The notes below the pieces were generated by a model. The model was not told where the DNA came from. It saw nothing but the letters and a program-made list of their open reading frames with translations, and did no database searches. From NCBI RefSeq assembly GCF_009711465.1, contig NZ_SMME01000869.1:21881-81280 (forward strand): a stretch of DNA of 59,400 nt, read 5' to 3'. A program made the translations under genes and the position numbers. The DNA comes from Parendozoicomonas verongulae. GTDB taxonomy: Bacteria > Pseudomonadota > Gammaproteobacteria > Pseudomonadales > Endozoicomonadaceae. Shown piece by piece: positions 39,591 through 48,113 of this stretch (positions within the stretch are counted from its first letter, which is position 1; the number at the start of each line of letters is the position of its first letter).

Positions 39591-39619
39591 TCCACTCTCC
39601 CATATCAATGAGAGTGGAG
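39591..39619. repeat. Inverted repeat downstream of the heptad-repeat protein gene
   Basis: CTCCACTCTC and GAGAGTGGAG are perfect reverse complements around a nine-base spacer. No T tract follows on either strand, so it is not a standard terminator. It lies in the gap between tas and the minus-strand gene that ends at 39647. Confidence 0.5.
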
Positions 39620-39646
39620 GTCGCACTCAGTTCGGCCTCCTTATTC

Positions 39647-40339
39647 TCACAGGGGATGTTCGCTCTCTGGGGGTACAGCCCCAGAACCGCTTTCAGATTG
39701 CCCCTGTTCCTCCATGACCTTAGATAGGTTGCTCAGAGCCAATTCGATCTCCTTATCCTCACAGGGAGTATCCTTCTTCCCATTGGCCGCAAGAGTGCGC
39801 AGCCGGGTAAAAATGTCCAGAGCTTTTTTCAAGTTGTCGCTGCCTCCTATGGTCTGGAGTAGTCTGCCCAGAGGCAGCCCAACGCTTTTTTCATCATGGA
39901 AAGAGGTGAAATGTTTTTCATACATTTGCTGGAAGAGTGGTAAAGCTTCCATTAAATGGCCTTTTGCTTGTAAAGCTGTAGCCTTTTCCATCATCTGTAG
40001 TGGATGTTTACATGCAGAAGAACTGGCCTGTTCTGGGTGTCGAGAAACCTGCTCTGGGTGTCGAGAAACATACCCTAGGTATTGAGAAGCATAATCTGGG
40101 CGTCGAGAAGCATACTCTGGGCGTGGAGAAACCTGCTCTGGGTGTCGAGAAGCATGCTCTGGGTATCGATCTGGGTATCGAGAAGCATGCCCTGGGTGTC
40201 GAGAAACATATGTACTGGGGGTATAAGGCCTATACCTGCTTGAATATCTTTGTCTTTGACAACTTGAATATCTTTGTATTTGAGAAGGAGTCGTCTGCCG
40301 TTCATGGGAATCTGTTCCATCGGTTCTTGAAGAGTACAT
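39647..40339 (-). CDS. Protein with N-terminal heptapeptide repeats and a TPR-like C-terminal region
   Basis: 230-residue protein of no recognised family. Residues 1-40 are rich in Ser, Arg, Tyr and Gln. Residues about 42-103 are degenerate seven-residue repeats of the type SRHPEQA, encoded by 21-bp DNA repeats. Residues about 110-215 look like paired TPR-type helices (MMEKATALQAKGHLMEALPL, then LKKALDIFTRLRTLAANGK). The C-terminal part has normal protein composition, which favours this strand over the plus-strand frame through the same repeats. There is no signal peptide or membrane segment. It stands next to T3SS genes, but a link to secretion is only conjecture. The start is unsure. Confidence 0.6.
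   Translation of the reverse strand: MYSSRTDGTDSHERQTTPSQIQRYSSCQRQRYSSRYRPYTPSTYVSRHPGHASRYPDRYPEHASRHPEQVSPRPEYASRRPDYASQYLGYVSRHPEQVSRHPEQASSSACKHPLQMMEKATALQAKGHLMEALPLFQQMYEKHFTSFHDEKSVGLPLGRLLQTIGGSDNLKKALDIFTRLRTLAANGKKDTPCEDKEIELALSNLSKVMEEQGQSESGSGAVPPESEHPL
40033..40212. repeat. 21-bp tandem repeat array
   Basis: Eight full copies of a 21-bp unit (consensus CTGGGTGTCGAGAARCATGCT) plus one 12-base partial copy at 40159-40170, with no spacers. Copies differ at a few positions each. Both 21 and 12 are multiples of three, so reading frames stay open on both strands. Confidence 0.9.
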
Positions 40340-40482
40340 ATTCTAAATAATCCTCTGTATTTGTTATATCAGGGAGCCTCTAAAGCTGTGTTTGTATGGA
40401 GTATGATGGGAGTACAAAGATTCAAAATGAGTCAGGATAACAAGCAAGACTGTTTGAAGTTCTAACTGGTATCGACGTAAGC

Positions 40483-40782
40483 ATGAGCAAGGTTGACGAT
40501 CGCAAAATTTTCCATGAGGTAAGAGAAACTATCCGGATAGAAGCTATTCAGAAGTGGATTGACGGGACTGAAGTCAGGCACCTTTCTGAAGAGCAGGGAA
40601 CTGATGTATCTTGTATTTATCGCTGGATTGGCTTCTATTATCCCTCATCCCTCCGCCTGCCTCTTATTGCCAGTGGAAATATCCACATCCCTCACATAAC
40701 ATTTTTTAATTGGAAGCTTCCATCTTTGGGAAGTTCGCCGATAGCAATAGAAGTGTTTGCTGCACACGCTCGTTACGGATAA
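40483..40782 (+). pseudogene. Remnant of a transposase-like helix-turn-helix N-terminus
   Basis: The first 53 residues (RIEAIQKWIDGTEVRHLSEE, then CIYRWIGFY) resemble the N-terminal helix-turn-helix of IS630/IS3-type transposases. The rest of the 99-residue frame does not resemble a transposase, and no catalytic domain follows. I read it as the stub of a degraded insertion sequence. No terminal inverted repeats could be recognised. It lies directly upstream of sctD. A small intact HTH protein is a less likely alternative. Confidence 0.5.
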
Positions 40783-40787
40783 CGGAA

Positions 40788-42299
40788 ATGGCAGAAGTCT
40801 GGGTTCTAAAAATTCTTTCCGGCCCCCATGTTGGAGCTGAGATACCTCTTGATTCCGGCACCTGGACCCTTGGCCGGGATGAAGAGTGTGACCTTGTTTT
40901 AACCGATGATACTCTGGCTGAACGCCATATTGAGCTGACCGTCTCCCCTGAAGGCGTACAGGTAACAAACCTGGCTCAGGGGCAGAACATCTACCTCTCT
41001 GGAGAGCCCCAGCCCAACAACTTCTCTTTGCCCTCCCACACCGTGGTCATGGCGGGCAGCCTCTATTTTGCTGTAGGCGCTGCAGGGCAACCCTGGCCGG
41101 AACTGAGTTTATCCGGCCCATCAGCCTCTGCATCACCGGTTCCCTCTACTCCTGTCCAGGCCACCAGTGAAGAAGAGATTGTGCTTGAGGGTGATATTCC
41201 GGTTCTCAATGAACGGGTGGAAGATGATGAACTTGAGATGTTGGAAGCCGCTCCACAGGCTCAGGTCAGTAGCAAAACCAAACCAGAACCTGCAAAGAAA
41301 AATCATGGTTTTCTTGCCTCTCTCTTACTGAAAGCCAGTGAAACTTCTGTCGAATTTGACTTTCTGGGCTGGTGCAGCCGCCACCCTATTATGCTCGGCG
41401 GCGCTTTACTAAGTGGCTTCTTCTCTATTTTGATTGGTGCTTTCTTCTGGCTCTGGATGATGACCGATCCAGAAAAAACCGCAATGGAGAACATCACACC
41501 CGCCCAGAAGGCAGAAAGCATCATCACCCAGATGAATGTGCCAGATGTGACAATGAAGAAGTTACCAGATGGTTCGGTAATCATCTCTGGCTACGTAGCG
41601 GACAATAATGTCAAAGACAGCCTGCAAAAAGCCCTGAACAATGCCAAAGTGCCTTACAACTTCCAAGCCGTTGTTATGAATGAAATGCGAGCCACCGCAG
41701 CCTCGGTTCTGGAACAGTATGATTTCAAACAGATGACCATTGAACTGGATACAACTCCCGGCTCTCTGGTTCTCAGTGGCTATGCAGCCAATCCCAAAGA
41801 GGTCGCTCGAATTCGGGAGATACTGCAGCAGGAAGTGCACGGTCTGATATCCATCGTTGATCAGGTGGAATATCAAGTTACACGTCTCAAGGCCCTGCGC
41901 ACCATGCTCAAAGAACGCGGCCTTGCCCAGAAAATCCGCCTGCTGGAAACACCGGGAAAAGTCATTCTCAAAGGTCGCCTGGGTGATGCTTCCCAAGGCT
42001 ACTACCTGAAAGAAGTGGTTCAGGACTTCCGGGAGAAATACCGCAACCGCCCAGAGTTGGTGATTGATGCCACCCTTCCCGCTACCGATCTGGCCACCAT
42101 GCAACCACTGCTCAAGATCAAGAGTGTCAGCCTTGGCCGTATTCCTTATGTAATCCTTGATAACGGAGAGAAGTATCTGCGGGGGGCGAAGCTGAAAAAC
42201 GGATATATACTTGAAAATATTAACTTGGAATATCTGACGCTCAAGCTAGGTCAGGAAAGAATAAAATACTTTATTGGAGGTGGAGTCAATGGCGGATAA
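40788..42299 (+). CDS. sctD: Type III secretion inner membrane ring protein SctD (YscD family)
   Basis: 503-residue bitopic protein that forms the outer of the two inner-membrane rings of the injectisome. Residues 1-100 form a cytoplasmic FHA-like domain (SGTWTLGRDEECDLVLTDDT). An acidic linker leads to one membrane helix at about residues 200-225 (IMLGGALLSGFFSILIGAFF). The periplasmic part begins with a BON-like segment (LPDGSVIISGYVADNNVKDS) and continues with ring-building domains. It is longer than Yersinia YscD (about 420). The frame extends upstream to 40710, but the ATG at 40788 gives the family start. It overlaps the next gene. Confidence 0.9.
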   Translation: MAEVWVLKILSGPHVGAEIPLDSGTWTLGRDEECDLVLTDDTLAERHIELTVSPEGVQVTNLAQGQNIYLSGEPQPNNFSLPSHTVVMAGSLYFAVGAAGQPWPELSLSGPSASASPVPSTPVQATSEEEIVLEGDIPVLNERVEDDELEMLEAAPQAQVSSKTKPEPAKKNHGFLASLLLKASETSVEFDFLGWCSRHPIMLGGALLSGFFSILIGAFFWLWMMTDPEKTAMENITPAQKAESIITQMNVPDVTMKKLPDGSVIISGYVADNNVKDSLQKALNNAKVPYNFQAVVMNEMRATAASVLEQYDFKQMTIELDTTPGSLVLSGYAANPKEVARIREILQQEVHGLISIVDQVEYQVTRLKALRTMLKERGLAQKIRLLETPGKVILKGRLGDASQGYYLKEVVQDFREKYRNRPELVIDATLPATDLATMQPLLKIKSVSLGRIPYVILDNGEKYLRGAKLKNGYILENINLEYLTLKLGQERIKYFIGGGVNGG

Positions 42300-42540
42300 T
42301 GAGTTTGTTTCACTGTCAGTCACGGAAGACCGTCTGGCAACCGACAAGGACGGAGCCTACAAGCAGCAGCTGATTGATCAGCTTAATGCCAACGTCCAAA
42401 ATCTGAGGAGCAAAAAGAACAGCGGCCTGTCTCCCGATGAGTTTGCCAGCACGGATGCCTTGATTGATGCAATTGAAAATGCTGTCAAAGTCATCGAACT
42501 CACATGGTTTAAGCATCATATGCCAGAAAAGCGTCACTGA
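42289..42540 (+). CDS. Type III secretion needle co-chaperone, YscE/EscE/SsaE family
   Basis: 83-residue helical protein. In Yersinia, YscE pairs with YscG to keep needle subunit YscF soluble before export. Size, two predicted helices (KQQLIDQLNANVQNLRSKKN and STDALIDAIENAVKVIELTW) and position between sctD and sctF all fit. The ATG at 42289 has an excellent GGAGGTGGAG ribosome site lying inside the sctD end. The sequence alone is too short for certainty; context carries the call. Confidence 0.8.
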   Translation: MADNEFVSLSVTEDRLATDKDGAYKQQLIDQLNANVQNLRSKKNSGLSPDEFASTDALIDAIENAVKVIELTWFKHHMPEKRH

Positions 42541-42600
42541 TTCGTGATGGCAGTCAGGATGACTAAACTGTTAAAAACTGCTTAATAGAAGGATGGAACC

Positions 42601-42855
42601 ATGACTCAGTTTGCAGGCGGCCCACAAACCAACAACCTCAGCTTTTCGGAAACGACAGATCGTCTCAATACCAAGCTGAAATCTTTCGAAGAACAGGTCG
42701 AAGCTCGGATGCAGAATCTGGATCCCAGCAATATGGCAGATCTGATTTCGTTCCAGCAGGAAATCAACAAACTCACTATGATGTACAGCTTGGAAAGTGG
42801 TGTTATCAAGTCGATAAAAGACACCGGCCAAAGCATCATCCAAAAAATCAACTAA
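42601..42855 (+). CDS. sctF: Type III secretion needle filament protein SctF (YscF family)
   Basis: 84-residue needle subunit. It shows the expected helix-loop-helix: SETTDRLNTKLKSFEEQVEA, a short turn at NLDPSNMADL (the family has a PxxP/D-type turn here), and a second helix ending IKSIKDTGQSIIQKIN, which resembles the conserved polymerisation tail. A good AAGGATGG site precedes the ATG. Its chaperones flank it. Confidence 0.88.
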   Translation: MTQFAGGPQTNNLSFSETTDRLNTKLKSFEEQVEARMQNLDPSNMADLISFQQEINKLTMMYSLESGVIKSIKDTGQSIIQKIN

Positions 42856-42880
42856 TACATTCTGAGCAGGGATATCTAAC

Positions 42881-43288
42881 ATGGTAAGCGCAGAAACACT
42901 CAGACTCCTGGCCGACATCGGATTTATGGCAACCAGCGGTGGATATTCCAAACAAGCCAGAAGCCTGTTTGGCGCAATCGAGCTTGCCCGGCCCGACAGC
43001 GTGCTTCCCCATATTGGAACAGCCCTGAACTACATGAACCTGAATCTGCATCAGGAAGCGCTGGACACTCTTGAGAAGAAAGCTCTCACACTGGAGCCTG
43101 ATAATGCAACGGTTCAGGCATTCATGGGTATGGCGCTGATGCTTTTGGGCAGAAGCAGCGAAAGTGAACGTTGCCTCAATAGCATTACCGATAGCGAAGA
43201 CACCCTGGCAGCCTCACTGGCTTCCAACCTGCTATCAGAGCTGCGACAGCATGTAAACAAGAAACCCTCTGCTCCTGGCCTTCATTGA
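42881..43288 (+). CDS. sctG: Type III secretion needle chaperone SctG (YscG family, TPR)
   Basis: 135-residue TPR protein. Repeats are visible at SKQARSLFGAIELARPDSVL, LNLHQEALDTLEKKALTLEP and NATVQAFMGMALMLLGRSSE. Yersinia YscG has this architecture and binds the needle subunit together with YscE. With sctD, the yscE-like gene and sctF it reproduces the ysc D-E-F-G order. The operon ends here: the stop is only four bases from the stop of the converging gene. Confidence 0.85.
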   Translation: MVSAETLRLLADIGFMATSGGYSKQARSLFGAIELARPDSVLPHIGTALNYMNLNLHQEALDTLEKKALTLEPDNATVQAFMGMALMLLGRSSESERCLNSITDSEDTLAASLASNLLSELRQHVNKKPSAPGLH

Positions 43289-43292
43289 TTAT

Positions 43293-46022
43293 TCAGTTAA
43301 GGCCGCTTCTCTCTAAAAGCCATTCCCGATACAAAGCAGATAGCCAGGAGCCCCCAACGGCAAAGGATTGTTCTGACATACTCTGGGCAATCCTCACTAT
43401 CTGCTCCTGGGTTTCCTCTCCCGATTGAGAGAACTGAACCAAATGCTCCCCTTTAAGCCAACTTTTCGCCAATTCCTTTGCCAAAGAGCTATCCAGCTCC
43501 AGGTGACGAGTCATTCGGCGCGCCTGCACAAGCAAATCACTTTTCAACTCAGCGAGTGAACGGGCTGAAGGAATATCATAAGCTTCCATCTGTTCTATAA
43601 CAGAAGTTGCTGAGTTGAAGGGTACTGGGTCTATACGGCAGGGAAGTTCTGACAACAGCTGTATGCCTTGGCACCAGTCCTCCGGCTTATCACAGAAAAG
43701 TAATAACCCTTCCCGAAAACCCCAGACCACCTGTTCTATATCATCCTCTTCCGGCATCCACCCCTGAGTGAATAATTCATCCCAGAGAACCTCTATGCGA
43801 GTCAGTGCAAGGCTGGATTCCGGCCATGCTTCTGGAAGTTTTTCTTCTACCATTTCTCGATACAAACGGTTCATAATCTCTGGGTGACACACCATTTCCG
43901 TATCTAGTAGCCTTAGAGCATTGTCCTCACACATGATATTGTCACTGTGAATATCAGATAAACCACTAAGCAAGGCAAAAGCAGAAAGTATTCCTAACCG
44001 ATTCATATCTGACTGAGGAGTCACCGTACTCCCCGAATAAAACGGCCGAAAGCCATAGGCTCCCTTTTGGTCGACCTTACAAAGGATGTGCTGATTGATG
44101 TGAAAAACCTCGTATCCCACACGATGATTAAAACACTCCAGTAAACCGACCATTTGACTAAGGCGCTTTTCAGCACGTAAATCCACCGGTTTATAGATAA
44201 TATTGGAGCCATCAGAAAAAGTAATCCGACAAACTCCTCCATACCCTTTATCAGACAAAGGTTTAATAGTTTCCACTGTACCCGAAACATCAAACATGAC
44301 CTTTAACTGCGGTTGATCCCGCGCCACTCGTTGCAAAATCCGCTTTAGACACTGGGCAGCACGAATACTTTGTCGCTTTTGGTAACGCTTAACTAACCTC
44401 GGTGAAATTTGTTCGTGTACACTGTTATTCAACAAGCCATGTTTGAGACTCCACAACATCAACATATCAGCCTGTGCTCTTGCTAACTCCAGCTTTTCAC
44501 GCACCATCCCTACGGTTTCACCATTTAGACAACGGGTGAGTAATGCAGGTAAGAACTGCACTGGTAAAACAATCTCCAAAGCATTCAAACTCATGGGAGC
44601 TGAAAGACCAGACAACAGCTGCCGCCCATCAAGAGAGGTTTTCAGAACCGTATCATCATTGAGTAAAGCCGAGCTGTAGCCTTTGAAGATACGACCATAG
44701 TGCAGAGAATGGAGTACGCCTGTCGCTTCCACCTTATCCTTCTCAGACGCCACCATTAACGTCTGAGCCAAGTCATCAAAGTCCTCGGTTATTTTCTCAG
44801 GGGTATAGGTAAGCTGATAACGCTGCAGTCCCTTCCCTCCCATTTGACTGCGAAGGGATTTATTCTCAACAAGACGATTCAAGCTCTCTGCCAGTTCAGA
44901 GATATCCACAGCCACTGATTGCGCCTGCGCTAACTGTGCCTTACCGGGATCGAAAAATGCTGCGGGTGCAATCAACCCATCGACATCACTCCAATGGGTC
45001 GGTACCAGCTCTCCTTCCTCTCCATGGTTTATCAGCTCCCGGTAACCATCCCAGTCTGATAGCACCACAGGCACATTTGCTGACATGGCTTCAACTGGAG
45101 CAATGCCAAAGCTTTCCTGCACAGAATCTGAAACCGACACAAAAACATCAGCACTTTTGAAAGCCAAGGGCTTTTCTTCTGCAGAAAGGTCGAAGTTAAA
45201 GAGCACCCGAGACTCAACAGCCAATTGCCCCGCTAAGTGAACAAGTGACATCACATAATCATCATCAGCACTGGCCTGACCGCAAATATAGAGATAACAA
45301 TCCTCCTGCCCATAACGATCGCAGAGTTCCCCAAGGGCATGAATAAGTGGATGAATATCTGCTTTATCCACAGGAGAGAGCCTGCCCAGGCACAGAAGAA
45401 TAATACTGTCCTCTGGCAATCCCAGAGCCTTCCTCGCTTCTTGTGTGCTAACAGCTGTTTCGCAGGAATCCACACCCAAAGGTAAGAGCTCTAAACAGCC
45501 AGCAAAGCTCTTTTCTGCTCGCACCTTGCCTTCCTGAAGCAGGTTATCCACAACATTCAACGAAGCCTGGCTACTACAGAGAATGGTGTCGTAAGAACGT
45601 GATGGAGACAGTAACAGGTTTTTCCAGGCTCCCAGAGAAATATCCTGACTCAGAGCGTGGGCACGACCAACTATAGGAAAGGCATGTGCTGCAAAGGCAC
45701 TGCGCAGTTCAAACAGGTAACTGAGATAAGGGTCGCCGGAATAGAACAGGCCGTACGGCTGGCTGGCGAAACTGGCGGGCAAATATTCCAGAGGGAAAAC
45801 CCGAACCGTTCGGTCGGTCAGTTTCTCTTGTTCTAGCCAGATATCCCAAAAGTCCTGACGGGTAGTCACATCGCCTTCAGAAATGAACAAGTGGAATTGT
45901 TTGAAAAGGCTAGAGTGACGGATCAAGGCTGTAAGGAAGCTGCTGTTTGCTTCTCTCAAGCCATTGATATAACCATCCAGAACATCTTTATCTGACGGCA
46001 GAATAACTCCAAATAAAGCCAT
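43293..46022 (-). CDS. Glycosyltransferase (GT4-type) fused to a LanM-like kinase domain; candidate type III effector
   Basis: 909 residues, two enzymes in one chain. Residues 1-430 form a GT-B fold of GT4 type: CLGRLSPVDKADI opens the donor domain, and ESFGIAPVEAM supplies the E-x7-E pair (Glu303, Glu311). Residues about 480-900 resemble the DUF4135 phosphorylation module of class II lanthipeptide synthetases: FSDGSNIIYKP (Lys611), the catalytic loop DIHSDN (Asp690, His692, Asn695) and the metal site DTE (707-709). The usual GDTH is SDKG here, and there is no LanC cyclase. No signal peptide or membrane helix. The ATG overlaps the stop of a CesT-type chaperone gene, which suggests a T3SS substrate. 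Function and targets are unknown; a non-secreted dual enzyme remains possible. Confidence 0.8.
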   Translation of the reverse strand: MALFGVILPSDKDVLDGYINGLREANSSFLTALIRHSSLFKQFHLFISEGDVTTRQDFWDIWLEQEKLTDRTVRVFPLEYLPASFASQPYGLFYSGDPYLSYLFELRSAFAAHAFPIVGRAHALSQDISLGAWKNLLLSPSRSYDTILCSSQASLNVVDNLLQEGKVRAEKSFAGCLELLPLGVDSCETAVSTQEARKALGLPEDSIILLCLGRLSPVDKADIHPLIHALGELCDRYGQEDCYLYICGQASADDDYVMSLVHLAGQLAVESRVLFNFDLSAEEKPLAFKSADVFVSVSDSVQESFGIAPVEAMSANVPVVLSDWDGYRELINHGEEGELVPTHWSDVDGLIAPAAFFDPGKAQLAQAQSVAVDISELAESLNRLVENKSLRSQMGGKGLQRYQLTYTPEKITEDFDDLAQTLMVASEKDKVEATGVLHSLHYGRIFKGYSSALLNDDTVLKTSLDGRQLLSGLSAPMSLNALEIVLPVQFLPALLTRCLNGETVGMVREKLELARAQADMLMLWSLKHGLLNNSVHEQISPRLVKRYQKRQSIRAAQCLKRILQRVARDQPQLKVMFDVSGTVETIKPLSDKGYGGVCRITFSDGSNIIYKPVDLRAEKRLSQMVGLLECFNHRVGYEVFHINQHILCKVDQKGAYGFRPFYSGSTVTPQSDMNRLGILSAFALLSGLSDIHSDNIMCEDNALRLLDTEMVCHPEIMNRLYREMVEEKLPEAWPESSLALTRIEVLWDELFTQGWMPEEDDIEQVVWGFREGLLLFCDKPEDWCQGIQLLSELPCRIDPVPFNSATSVIEQMEAYDIPSARSLAELKSDLLVQARRMTRHLELDSSLAKELAKSWLKGEHLVQFSQSGEETQEQIVRIAQSMSEQSFAVGGSWLSALYREWLLERSGLN

Positions 46023-46453
46023 CAGGGCATCATCATTCCGCCAAAAGGTGGTGCTTCACCAGGGGAGCCTGAGCTTTGCCCCAGCAGCCCTTGGTAATAG
46101 AGACAGCAGCCACCAAAACTTTCTATCGCTTCCTGAAAGTCTTCAATCTGTACATCTGTGGGTAGACGCTGGTAGAGCTGATAAACGCCTGCGGCTTCAT
46201 CCAGAGTCAGACTGCTGCGTTGATCTCGAATCAGCCCAAGGCTTTTATCCAGTAAAAGGCGGGTATCACTCTGGCGTTGTCCGGTGTTCTCGGAAAGCGG
46301 CCCCAGGTTAGCAAGAAGGTAGTAACGCCTGCCGTCCTCAAAGCAGGAGATATCCACACCTTCCATGGCAATCAAATAACGCCCGTTTTGATTCTCCGGC
46401 TTATCAATGCCGTTATTTCGGGAGAATCTGGTGATTAACTCATCAAGGCTCAT
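46022..46453 (-). CDS. CesT-family (class I) type III secretion chaperone
   Basis: 143-residue acidic protein with the class I chaperone pattern: a first beta strand pair (DISCFEDGRRYYLLANLGPL), a long helix (RLLLDKSLGLIRDQ), then strands with DEAAGVYQLYQRLPTDVQIE and a closing helix (DFQEAIESFGGCCLYYQGLL). The Gly/Met-rich tail (FGGMMMP) is extra. Such chaperones bind the N-terminal region of one effector and are usually encoded beside it. Here the stop overlaps the start of the 909-residue protein (TGATG). An AGGGA ribosome site precedes the ATG. Confidence 0.8.
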   Translation of the reverse strand: MSLDELITRFSRNNGIDKPENQNGRYLIAMEGVDISCFEDGRRYYLLANLGPLSENTGQRQSDTRLLLDKSLGLIRDQRSSLTLDEAAGVYQLYQRLPTDVQIEDFQEAIESFGGCCLYYQGLLGQSSGSPGEAPPFGGMMMP

Positions 46454-46529
46454 TTAAGCATCCCTGCTTTATTCAATCCGGCTTTACTCAGTTAAATATC
46501 GACAGATGTAAGCAGGACTACAAACCGAC

Positions 46530-48113
46530 TCAGGCAAAGGTCTCTTCCTGAGTGTCTTCAAGCGTCAGGGATATACGATGGAAGATCATAATCGCGAGAA
46601 CAAACAAAGCAGCCCCCACAGCCACACCAAGGAACACAGAATTGGTCATACCAATGACCAGATAGCCGGCAATACAAATCACAGCGACTGCAAGACAATA
46701 AGGTAGCTGAGTGAGCACATGGTCAATGTGGTGGCAGGAAGCCCCCGTGGAAGAGAGAATAGTAGTATCAGAAATCGGGGAACAGTGATCGCCAAACACG
46801 GCACCGGCCAGAACAGCACCCATCATAGGCATAATCAGCGCCAAGTCTGTCGCCGCAGCCATATCCCCCGCGATAGGCAACATAATGCCGAAAGTGCCCC
46901 AGCTGGTACCGGTGGCAAAGGCCATAATGCCTGCAATGATAAATACCAGAGCGGGCAGCCAGACGCTGCTCAGGGTGTCACCCACCAGACTTGCCAGATA
47001 CTTACCGGTTTCCAGATTGCCAATCACATCCACCAGAACCCAAGCCAGCACCAGAATATAGATAGCCCCCATCATGGACTTCACACCTTCGGTTAGAGCG
47101 TTAATAACCCTATCGCTGGCAACACGCTGACGTATCAACATAAGAAAACCAGCTGTCAGCCCGATCACGCCACCAAAAATCAGGGAGTTTGCAACATTCG
47201 TATTTTCAAAAGCACCCAGCACTGAGAAAGGTATCCCTGCAGACTCCAGGGTCTGAGCCCCCGTCCCAATCAAACCTGTAACGGTAGATATCACCAGAAT
47301 CACCACAGGCACAACCAGATCTGCAACCGAGCCTTTGCCGGTATCTTTAATATCTGTTGCCCCCATGGGTTGGCCACGACGGCTATCAAACAACTCCCCC
47401 CTGACAGCTCGTTCGGCATGGATTTTCATGGGGCCGATATTTAAATCCATAGACGCTACAGTAATCACCATTGCCAGTGCGAAAATGGCGTATAAATTCA
47501 TAGGAATCATTTCTACAAAGGCTGAAAAGGCTGAGATATCAGTAATCTCATGGGTTGCAAGAATCGAGCCGACAAGGGCAATAATATAAGCCCCCCAGCT
47601 GGACACAGGTGTTATCACACAGACAGGGGCCGCAGTGGAGTCGATAAGGTAAGCCAGCTTCGCTCGAGACACCCGATTACGGTCGGTGACAGGGCGACAG
47701 ATATTCCCCACCGCCAGTGCATTAAAATAATCATCAATAAAAATAATGACCCCAAGCGCCACCGTTAGCACCTGAGAACCTCTGGCTGTCTTGATACGAC
47801 GTTGCGCCCACTCACCGAACGCACGAGTTCCCCCTGCCAGAGATATAAAGCTGGTCATAATGCCCAGAGAGATAAGAAACAGCAGAATAAATACGTTTCC
47901 GGTATTCAGTCCGTTGTCCCAGAACACAGCCACCAGCGCCTCAAGCAAATACTGGAGAGTATTCATGGGGGAAAAGCTATTCAGTAACAGGGTGCCAACG
48001 AGTATGCCAGCCCCAAGGGAGAGAAGTGTTTTACGGGTGATAACCGCGAGACCAATGGCAACAGCCGGTGCCAGCAGCGACAAAGGGGAAAACGAGTAAC
48101 TGACTAGCTCCAT
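46530..48113 (-). CDS. NhaC-family Na+/H+ antiporter
   Basis: 527-residue membrane protein with about 11-12 hydrophobic helices and the family segments IIFIDDYFNALAVGNICRPV near residue 125 and AVFGDHCSPISDTTILSSTG near residue 430. NhaC-type carriers exchange sodium or another cation for protons, and some members move organic substrates. The length is typical. A marine, sodium-rich life style fits. It stands alone between the two accessory pairs, with no obvious operon partner. Confidence 0.88.
   Translation of the reverse strand: MELVSYSFSPLSLLAPAVAIGLAVITRKTLLSLGAGILVGTLLLNSFSPMNTLQYLLEALVAVFWDNGLNTGNVFILLFLISLGIMTSFISLAGGTRAFGEWAQRRIKTARGSQVLTVALGVIIFIDDYFNALAVGNICRPVTDRNRVSRAKLAYLIDSTAAPVCVITPVSSWGAYIIALVGSILATHEITDISAFSAFVEMIPMNLYAIFALAMVITVASMDLNIGPMKIHAERAVRGELFDSRRGQPMGATDIKDTGKGSVADLVVPVVILVISTVTGLIGTGAQTLESAGIPFSVLGAFENTNVANSLIFGGVIGLTAGFLMLIRQRVASDRVINALTEGVKSMMGAIYILVLAWVLVDVIGNLETGKYLASLVGDTLSSVWLPALVFIIAGIMAFATGTSWGTFGIMLPIAGDMAAATDLALIMPMMGAVLAGAVFGDHCSPISDTTILSSTGASCHHIDHVLTQLPYCLAVAVICIAGYLVIGMTNSVFLGVAVGAALFVLAIMIFHRISLTLEDTQEETFA

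Noticed and set aside
40033..40212. CRISPR array
   Set aside because: The 21-bp units are head to tail with no spacers, and no cas genes are near.
40000..40350. Plus-strand repeat protein (ALGVEKH heptads)
   Set aside because: Open mainly because the repeat unit is 21 bases. The minus-strand frame is longer and continues into a normal-looking helical region, so I annotated that one. Not fully excluded.
43293..46022. Lanthipeptide biosynthesis locus
   Set aside because: The LanM resemblance covers only the phosphorylation module. There is no LanC domain, precursor peptide, transporter or protease gene nearby.
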